A stretch of DNA of 11,434 bases from Pseudomonadota bacterium (lineage in GTDB: Bacteria > Pseudomonadota > Gammaproteobacteria > Steroidobacterales > Steroidobacteraceae), in the NCBI GenBank assembly GCA_003242275.1, contig QGUX01000095.1:1-11434 (forward strand). Reading direction: 5' to 3'. Position numbers and translations under genes: made by a program. A model generated the notes under the pieces. The model saw only the letters and a list, made by a program, of their open reading frames with translations. It did no database searches and was not told the DNA's origin. Positions within the stretch are counted from its first letter, which is position 1; every line of letters starts with the position of its first letter. Below, in pieces: positions 6,917-11,434 of the stretch.

Positions 6917-6945
6917 TTGAAAATCGGGAATCAGGGGCCTAGAGT
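6917..6945 (+). promoter_or_regulatory. Sigma-70 promoter of amiB
   Basis: TTGAAA (6917-6922, 5 of 6) is separated by exactly 17 bp from TAGAGT (6940-6945, 4 of 6), within a strikingly AT-rich stretch (about 6885-6925) that could act as an UP element. The expected start, about 7 nt after the -10, is near 6952, only a few bases before ATG 6955. The mRNA from it would be leaderless or nearly so. Confidence 0.6.
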
Positions 6946-6954
6946 ACGGCGCAA

Positions 6955-8169
6955 ATGATCGCGCGCCGGGGCCTCGCCTTCGTCATCGCTTGCTGCGCCA
7001 TCCTGCTCGCGGCCCCGCTGGGAGCTGCGACCCGGGTACGGCAGGCCCTGCTCACCGCGCCGGACGCGCAGGGCGCCAGGCTGGTGCTGGAGCTGTCGGC
7101 CGCGCCCGGCAAGCCGAAGGTCTTCACCATGCGCGGACCGGACCGCGTGGTCATCGACCTGCCACGCACCAGCGCCGACGGATTGAAGCTCCCGAAACCC
7201 GCGGGCCCGGTGAAGGCCATCCGCGAGGGCGTGCAGCCCGACGGCACGCTGCGCATCGTGATGGACCTGGCGCGCCCGCTGGACTTCCGGTCGCGGGTGG
7301 AGGGGCAGAAGCTCATCGTCGAGCTGGGGCGCCCGGGCCCGGCCACCGATGCCGCGCCCTCCCAGCCCAGGCCGGTGCGAGCCGAGCACGCGCCCGCCGA
7401 CGTGGGCCGCGACATCATCGTCGCCATCGATCCGGGCCATGGGGGCCAGGATCCCGGTGCCATCGGCAAGGGCGGCACGCGCGAGAAGGACGTGGTGCTG
7501 GCCATCTCGCGCGAGCTGGCCAGGCGCATCGACGCCGAGCCGGGCATGCGCGCCTTCATGACGCGCACGGACGACCGCTTCATCAAGCTGCGCGACCGCA
7601 TCGCGCTGGCGCGCAAGGCCGGCGCCGACATGTTCATCTCCGTGCATGCCGACGCGGTCAACAAGTCCGACGTCACCGGTTCCTCCGTCTACGTGCTGTC
7701 GTTGACCGGCGCCTCGAGCGAGGCGGCGCGCTGGCTGGCCGAGCAGGAGAACGCCGCGGACCTGAAGGGCGGCGTGTCGCTCTCGGACAAGGATGATGCG
7801 CTGGCCTCGGTGCTGATGGACGTCTCGCTGAAGGCCAACATCGCGGTCAGCGGCGCGGCGGCCGAGTACGTGCTGGCGCAGCTCGACCGCGTGGGCACCA
7901 TCCGCAAGACCAAGGTGCAGAACGCCGCCTTCGTGGTGCTGAAGTCGCCGGACATTCCCTCCATCCTGGTCGAGACCGCCTTCATCTCGAACCCGGGCGA
8001 GGAGAAGAAGCTGCGCACGCCCGCGCACCAGCAGGCCATCGCCCAGGCCATCTTCACCGGCGTGCGCGAGTACTTCCGCCAGCACCCGCCGGACGGCACG
8101 CTGTATGCGCGCGAGCGCGCCCGCCGCGGCGGGGGCGGCGAGCTGGTGGCGGCGCGCGAAGCGCCCTGA
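6955..8169 (+). CDS. amiB: Periplasmic N-acetylmuramoyl-L-alanine amidase (AmiB/AmiC type)
   Basis: This enzyme cleaves the amide bond between MurNAc and the stem peptide, splitting septal peptidoglycan during division. The 404-aa precursor has an Arg-containing signal peptide (1 to about 24, MIARRG, a hydrophobic stretch and APLGA). An AMIN domain (about 27-125) that targets the septum follows, then a Pro/Ala linker, and an Amidase_3 zinc domain (about 152-378). Zinc ligands and catalytic residues are visible: H162 in DPGHGG, E177 in TREKDV, H231 in SVHADA and E340 in ILVETAFISN. The insert around 262-300 corresponds to the autoinhibitory region that activators such as EnvC relieve in E. coli. 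There is no LysM; the tail (about 380-404) is Arg/Gly-rich. The position between tsaE and mutL matches E. coli amiB. No Shine-Dalgarno precedes ATG 6955, which lies just after a promoter. Confidence 0.93.
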   Translation: MIARRGLAFVIACCAILLAAPLGAATRVRQALLTAPDAQGARLVLELSAAPGKPKVFTMRGPDRVVIDLPRTSADGLKLPKPAGPVKAIREGVQPDGTLRIVMDLARPLDFRSRVEGQKLIVELGRPGPATDAAPSQPRPVRAEHAPADVGRDIIVAIDPGHGGQDPGAIGKGGTREKDVVLAISRELARRIDAEPGMRAFMTRTDDRFIKLRDRIALARKAGADMFISVHADAVNKSDVTGSSVYVLSLTGASSEAARWLAEQENAADLKGGVSLSDKDDALASVLMDVSLKANIAVSGAAAEYVLAQLDRVGTIRKTKVQNAAFVVLKSPDIPSILVETAFISNPGEEKKLRTPAHQQAIAQAIFTGVREYFRQHPPDGTLYARERARRGGGGELVAAREAP

Positions 8170-8189
8170 TCCCGCACCGGTCCCGCGCG

Positions 8190-8210
8190 CCGGCTGCAAG
8201 CCGGTAAGAT
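8190..8210 (+). promoter_or_regulatory. Palindrome and -10-like element before mutL
   Basis: CCGGCT-GCA-AGCCGG (8190-8204) is a perfect 6-bp inverted repeat around three bases. It is followed directly by TAAGAT (8205-8210, 4 of 6 to the -10), 12 nt before the mutL ATG. The same hexamer lies before hfq. No -35 match is seen, so any promoter would be weak or activator-dependent, and the palindrome could be an operator or simply an RNA hairpin. The 53-nt gap between amiB and mutL holds nothing else I recognise. Confidence 0.3.
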
Positions 8211-8222
8211 GCGGCCCTCTCC

Positions 8223-10022
8223 ATGGGCATCCGCATCCTTCCCTCCCACCTGGTCGACCAGATCGCCGCCGGCGAGGTGGTCGAGCGCCCGGCCTCGGTG
8301 ATCAAGGAGCTGGTCGAGAACGCGCTGGACGCGGGTGCCACGCGCATCGACATCGACATCGAGGCCGGCGGCGCGCGGCTGATCCGCGTGGCCGACAACG
8401 GCCGCGGCATTGCCGCCGCCGAGCTGCCGCTGGCCCTGACGCGGCATGCCACCAGCAAGATCGCGACGCTGGATGACCTCGCGGCCGTCGCCACGCTGGG
8501 CTTCCGCGGCGAGGCGCTGCCCTCCATCGCCGCGGTGGCTCGCATGCGGCTGGTGTCGCGCGAGCGTGGCGCGGAAACCGCCAGCGAGATCACGGCGCAG
8601 GACGGGCGCATCGGCGAGGTGAAGCCGGCGGCGCTGGCCGAGGGCACGCTGGTGGAGGTGCGCGACCTGTTCTTCAACGTGCCCGCGCGGCGGCGCTTCC
8701 TGCGCACCGAGGCCACCGAGGCCGCGCACGTGGCGCGCATGGTGGAGCGGCTGGCGCTGTCGCGCCCGGACGTGGCGCTGCGCTACACCAGCAATGGCCG
8801 CGAGCAGCTGCGGGTGGCCGTTGCCGGGGACGAGGCCGCGCAGCACGCGCGCCTGGCGCGCGTGCTGGGCGAGGACTTCGTCGCCGGCTGCATGCCCATC
8901 GACGAGTCGGCCGGGCCGCTGCGGCTCAGCGGCTGGATCAGCCGCCCGACCTTCTCCCGTGCCACCCAGGACCTGGCGCACTGGTTCGTGAACGGCCGCG
9001 CGGTGCGCGACAAGCTGCTGATGAACGCGGTTCGGGTGGGCTACCGCGACGTGCTGTACGGTGGCCGCTATCCGGCCTACGTGCTGCACCTGTCGCTCGA
9101 TCCGCGCGAGGTGGACGTCAACGCGCATCCGGCCAAGCAGGAACTGCGCTTCCGCGAGTCGCGCGGCGTGCACGATTTCATCCAGCGGGCCATCTCCCGC
9201 TGCCTGGCGGACACGCGTCCCGGCCTGCAGGCCAGTGCCGTGGATACGCGGGCCGCCTCGCCGCTGTCACCGCCCCCTGTTCCGGAAGCGCCGCTGCCGC
9301 AGGTCCGTGCCTTCGACTTCGCCGCCAAGAGTCCCTGGGCGGTTGGCGAGGCGCTGCAGGCCGCAGCGCCAGCCGTTGCCGATGGTGATGGCGTTGCGCC
9401 TGCTTCCCTCCGGGAGGGGGGCGATGCAGCCCCGGCCGACCGGCCGCTGGGAACGGCCATCGCCCAGCTCCATGGCATCTACATCCTCGCCCAGGATGCC
9501 GAAGGGCTGGTGCTGGTGGACATGCATGCCGGCCACGAGCGGGTGCTGTACGAAAAGATGAAGGCCGACCACGCCGCGCGCCGTGCCGAGGCGCAGCGCC
9601 TGCTCGAGCCGGTGACGGTGTCGCTGCCCGAGGCGGTGATCGACCGCGTGCTCGAAGAGGAGGAAGAGTGGTCGCGCTGCGGCTTCGAGCTGACGCGCCT
9701 CGCCCCGGACCGGCTGGCGGTGCGCAGCGTGCCGGCGCTGCTGGCCCGCCAGGACGTGGCCAGGCTGGTGCGCGACACGGCCCTGGCCATGGCGGAGGAC
9801 GAGGGCGCACATCACCTGGAGGGCGCCGAGCACCACCTGCTGGCCACGCTGGCCTGCCGCGGCGCCGTGCACGGCGGACGCCGCCTGACGCTGCCGGAGA
9901 TGGACGCCCTGCTCCGGCAGATGGAGCAGACCGAGCGCGCCAGCCAGTGCAACCACGGCCGCCCCACCTTCGCGCGCATTCCGCTGGCCGACCTGGACCG
10001 CCTGTTCCTGCGCGGCCGGTGA
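8223..10022 (+). CDS. mutL: DNA mismatch repair protein MutL
   Basis: MutL links mismatch recognition by MutS to strand incision. The 599-aa protein has a GHKL ATPase head with E29 in KELVENALDAGA, D58 in ADNGRG, TRHATSK (73-79) and GFRGEAL (93-99). The transducer domain follows (to about 330), then an Ala/Pro-rich linker (about 335-405), then a dimerisation domain. That C-terminal domain carries DMHAGHERVLYE (433-444), which fits the metal-binding endonuclease motif DQHA(X)2E(X)4E apart from Met for Gln, together with ACR (544-546), CNHGRP (576-581) and FARI (583-586). This is the nicking type of MutL, unlike the E. coli form that relies on MutH. ATG 8223 has no Shine-Dalgarno; no better start exists because the conserved N-terminus begins at once. 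It lies 53 nt after amiB. Confidence 0.97.
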   Translation: MGIRILPSHLVDQIAAGEVVERPASVIKELVENALDAGATRIDIDIEAGGARLIRVADNGRGIAAAELPLALTRHATSKIATLDDLAAVATLGFRGEALPSIAAVARMRLVSRERGAETASEITAQDGRIGEVKPAALAEGTLVEVRDLFFNVPARRRFLRTEATEAAHVARMVERLALSRPDVALRYTSNGREQLRVAVAGDEAAQHARLARVLGEDFVAGCMPIDESAGPLRLSGWISRPTFSRATQDLAHWFVNGRAVRDKLLMNAVRVGYRDVLYGGRYPAYVLHLSLDPREVDVNAHPAKQELRFRESRGVHDFIQRAISRCLADTRPGLQASAVDTRAASPLSPPPVPEAPLPQVRAFDFAAKSPWAVGEALQAAAPAVADGDGVAPASLREGGDAAPADRPLGTAIAQLHGIYILAQDAEGLVLVDMHAGHERVLYEKMKADHAARRAEAQRLLEPVTVSLPEAVIDRVLEEEEEWSRCGFELTRLAPDRLAVRSVPALLARQDVARLVRDTALAMAEDEGAHHLEGAEHHLLATLACRGAVHGGRRLTLPEMDALLRQMEQTERASQCNHGRPTFARIPLADLDRLFLRGR

Positions 10023-10032
10023 GGGTGGGGCG

Positions 10033-10992
10033 ATGAGCGACCAGCTGCCCGCGGGACTGGCCATCCTCGGGCCTACCGCCTCGGGCAAGAGCGCGCTGGC
10101 CATGGAGCTGGCGCGGCAACTGCCGGTGGAAATCATCAGCGTGGACTCGGCGCAGGTGTACCGCGGCCTGGACATCGGCACCGCCAAGCCCCCGGCCGGG
10201 GACCGGCGCGCCGTCGTCCACCACCTGATCGACATCCGCGAACCCGGGCAGGTGTACTCGGCCGGCGAGTTCCGCGACGATGCGCTGCGGCTGGTCCAGG
10301 AAATCGCTGCCCGTGGCCGCATTCCGCTGCTGGTGGGCGGCACCATGCTGTATTTCCGGGCGTTCTTCCGGGGCATCGCCGAGCTGCCCACCGCCGACCC
10401 CGGGCTGCGCGCCGAAATCGACCGCCGCGCCGCCCGGGAAGGCTGGCCGGCGCTGCACGCCGAACTGGCCGCGCGCGATCCGGCCGCCGCCGCTCGCATC
10501 CATCCGCATGATGCGCAGCGCATCCAGCGCGCGCTGGAGGTGCTGGCGCTGGCCGGCCGGCCGCTCACCTCGCTGTGGGTGCAGGAGGATTCCTACAGAT
10601 TCGACGAGTGGACCGTGTGCATCATGGAACCTTCCGACCGTCGCCGACTGCATGAATTGATCGGTCAAAGACTCGAACAGATGGTGGCGGCGGGTTTCGT
10701 GGATGAAGTGCGTGGTCTTCTGGCCCGGCCCGGCCTGACCGAGCGTTCGCCGGCCCTGCGGCTGGTCGGTTACCGGCAGATTGCGGGTTATGTCGCGGGC
10801 CGCGATTCGCTGCAGGGAGCACTTGAAAAAGCCCGGGCCGCCACCAGACAGCTTGCCAAGCGGCAACTGACCTGGCTGCGCGGCCGGAACCTGTTGCCAT
10901 CCGGCGCCAAGGTGATCCGGACCGACCCTTTCGACGAGACTTCGCGCCTCCGGACACTGCGCGCGCTGGGCCAAGGAAAAGCACGCGCGTGA
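10033..10992 (+). CDS. miaA: tRNA dimethylallyltransferase
   Basis: MiaA transfers a dimethylallyl group from DMAPP to N6 of A37 in tRNAs reading UNN codons. The 319-aa protein matches family length (E. coli 316). Motifs are the P-loop GPTASGKS (13-20), SVDSAQVYRG (36-45) with catalytic D38, DIGTAKP (47-53), the YSAGEFRDDA segment (75-84), LVGGTMLYFRA (100-110) with T104, IHPHDAQRIQRALEV (156-170), LVGYRQI (244-250) and ATRQLAKRQLTWLR (270-283). A G-rich sequence, GGGTGGGG, lies in the 10-nt gap between the mutL stop and ATG 10033. The stop TGA (10990-10992) is itself the TGn of an extended -10 promoter candidate for hfq, as several hfq promoters in E. coli also lie in or near miaA. Confidence 0.97.
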   Translation: MSDQLPAGLAILGPTASGKSALAMELARQLPVEIISVDSAQVYRGLDIGTAKPPAGDRRAVVHHLIDIREPGQVYSAGEFRDDALRLVQEIAARGRIPLLVGGTMLYFRAFFRGIAELPTADPGLRAEIDRRAAREGWPALHAELAARDPAAAARIHPHDAQRIQRALEVLALAGRPLTSLWVQEDSYRFDEWTVCIMEPSDRRRLHELIGQRLEQMVAAGFVDEVRGLLARPGLTERSPALRLVGYRQIAGYVAGRDSLQGALEKARAATRQLAKRQLTWLRGRNLLPSGAKVIRTDPFDETSRLRTLRALGQGKARA

Positions 10993-10998
10993 TAAGAT
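10990..10998 (+). promoter_or_regulatory. Extended -10 promoter candidate for hfq
   Basis: TGATAAGAT is an extended -10 (TGn plus TAAGAT, 4 of 6). Its first three bases are the miaA stop codon. There is no convincing -35, as expected for extended -10 promoters. A start near 11005 would give hfq a leader of about 21 nt that keeps the full Shine-Dalgarno. E. coli hfq likewise has its own promoters in this region. Confidence 0.5.
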
Positions 10999-11012
10999 GC
11001 AAAGCACCACAA

Positions 11013-11020
11013 TAAGGAGA
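11013..11020 (+). promoter_or_regulatory. Strong hfq ribosome-binding site with A-rich flanks
   Basis: TAAGGAGA carries a near-ideal AAGGAG core, 6 nt before the GTG start at 11026; it is the best Shine-Dalgarno in the window and supports that start. It lies in an A-rich run (11010-11023) that contains AAT, AAG and AGA, AAA triplets resembling the A-R-N repeats bound by the Hfq distal face, so autoregulation at this site is plausible. Confidence 0.7.
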
Positions 11021-11025
11021 AAATC

Positions 11026-11277
11026 GTGGCCAAGACCCAGTCGTTGCAGGATCCGTTCCTCAACGCCCTGCGAAAGGAGCGTGTACCGGTATCGATTTAC
11101 CTGGTGAACGGCATCAAGCTGCAGGGCACCATCGATTCATTCGACCAGTTCGTGGTGCTGCTCAAGAACAGCGTGAACCAGATGGTCTACAAGCACGCGA
11201 TTTCCACGGTCGTGCCGGCCCGCAACGTGCGCCTGCCGGGTGCTGACGAGGATTCCGCGGAGGGTCCCGCCGGCTGA
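11026..11277 (+). CDS. hfq: RNA chaperone Hfq
   Basis: Hfq is a hexameric Sm-like ring that pairs sRNAs with mRNAs and guides polyadenylation and decay. The 83-aa protein keeps the Sm core: Q8, [20 protein letters not shown] (6-25), NGIKLQG (28-34), [12 protein letters not shown] (37-48) and the YKH motif (55-57) of the proximal U-binding face. The distal-face residues Y25, G29, I30 and K31 are intact. The rim patch reads RKER (16-19), with Lys at 17 where E. coli has Arg. The tail after ARNVR is only about 14 residues with an acidic DEDSAE tip, much shorter than the E. coli tail. The start is GTG, supported by an excellent ribosome-binding site and the MAK N-terminus. The stop overlaps the hflX ATG by 1 nt. 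PcnB in the same window is a functional partner in RNA decay. Confidence 0.98.
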   Translation: MAKTQSLQDPFLNALRKERVPVSIYLVNGIKLQGTIDSFDQFVVLLKNSVNQMVYKHAISTVVPARNVRLPGADEDSAEGPAG

Positions 11278-11434
11278 TGTTCGAACGCCCACGCAGCGGC
11301 GAGCGGGCAGTGCTGGTGCGCCTCGGAGTGGGCGCGCCACTCGATCCTGAAGACCTCGAGGAATTCACCCAGCTCGCCCTGTCGGCGGGAGCCGTGCCGC
11401 TGCGCGCCCCACCACGCGCCACAGCAGCACCCCC
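11277..11434 (+). CDS. hflX: Ribosome-splitting GTPase HflX, N-terminal fragment
   Basis: Only the first 52 codons are in the window. The N-terminus [14 protein letters not shown] matches the MFDRxxxGExAVLV start of gammaproteobacterial HflX, and DPEDLEEFTQLALSAGA (24-40) matches the segment of the N-terminal domain that follows. HflX is a GTPase that splits stalled ribosomes, notably after heat stress; the GTP-binding domain lies beyond the edge. ATG 11277 overlaps the last base of the hfq stop. GGAGGG (11259-11264) is upstream, though 12 nt away. The hfq-hflX order is conserved in gammaproteobacteria, which makes the call secure despite the short fragment. The last residues seen are Ala/Pro-rich (APPRATAAP). 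Confidence 0.9.
   Translation, partial: MFERPRSGERAVLVRLGVGAPLDPEDLEEFTQLALSAGAVPLRAPPRATAAP

Noticed and set aside
9178..11010. Long minus-strand open frame (610 codons) opposite mutL and miaA
   Set aside because: Same shadow effect; low-complexity composition and no recognisable motif or start signal.

Overview
The window is GC-rich, gene-dense DNA from a gammaproteobacterium. The order nnr-tsaE-amiB-mutL-miaA-hfq-hflX is the classic gammaproteobacterial superoperon, the pcnB-folK pair is also typical of that class, and the Hfq core is nearly identical to the enterobacterial one. GC content and protein style resemble Xanthomonadales-like or other high-GC lineages, but the order cannot be fixed from the sequence alone. 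Nearly everything is core chromosome; I see no insertion sequence, prophage, CRISPR array or transferred island.

Layout. Left edge: the 3' end of an SRAP-family gene (+) converges on a tRNA-Glu(CTC) gene (-). The roughly 120 bp between the tRNA and pcnB hold a tRNA promoter with a perfect -10, and a weaker opposite-strand promoter sharing almost the same -10 bases. Next comes a tightly packed + strand operon: pcnB, folK, a deoxynucleoside-kinase-like gene, panB and panC, with gaps of 3 nt or less or with overlaps. A hairpin that buries the panB ribosome-binding site straddles the end of the kinase gene. A long two-part hairpin covers the panC stop codon. After a 70-nt gap the superoperon starts: fused nnr (NAD(P)HX repair), tsaE, amiB, mutL, miaA, hfq and the first 52 codons of hflX, with internal promoter candidates before nnr, amiB, mutL and hfq.

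Functions. The first operon joins RNA 3'-end metabolism (PcnB) with cofactor synthesis: folate (FolK) and pantothenate (PanB, PanC), plus a nucleoside-kinase-like enzyme. panD does not follow panC, so beta-alanine must come from elsewhere. The second block is a housekeeping set: metabolite repair, tRNA A37 modification (TsaE for t6A, MiaA for i6A), septal wall splitting (AmiB), mismatch repair (MutL), sRNA regulation (Hfq) and ribosome rescue (HflX). PcnB and Hfq both act in sRNA and mRNA decay.

I found no wholly new system. The best leads are regulatory: the panB-sequestering hairpin, the tRNA-Glu/pcnB bidirectional promoter, the non-canonical pcnB start, two promoter-proximal starts without a Shine-Dalgarno (amiB, mutL), and a conserved-context nucleoside kinase that lacks the usual E/D-R-S motif. 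All promoter and RNA-structure calls were made by eye.
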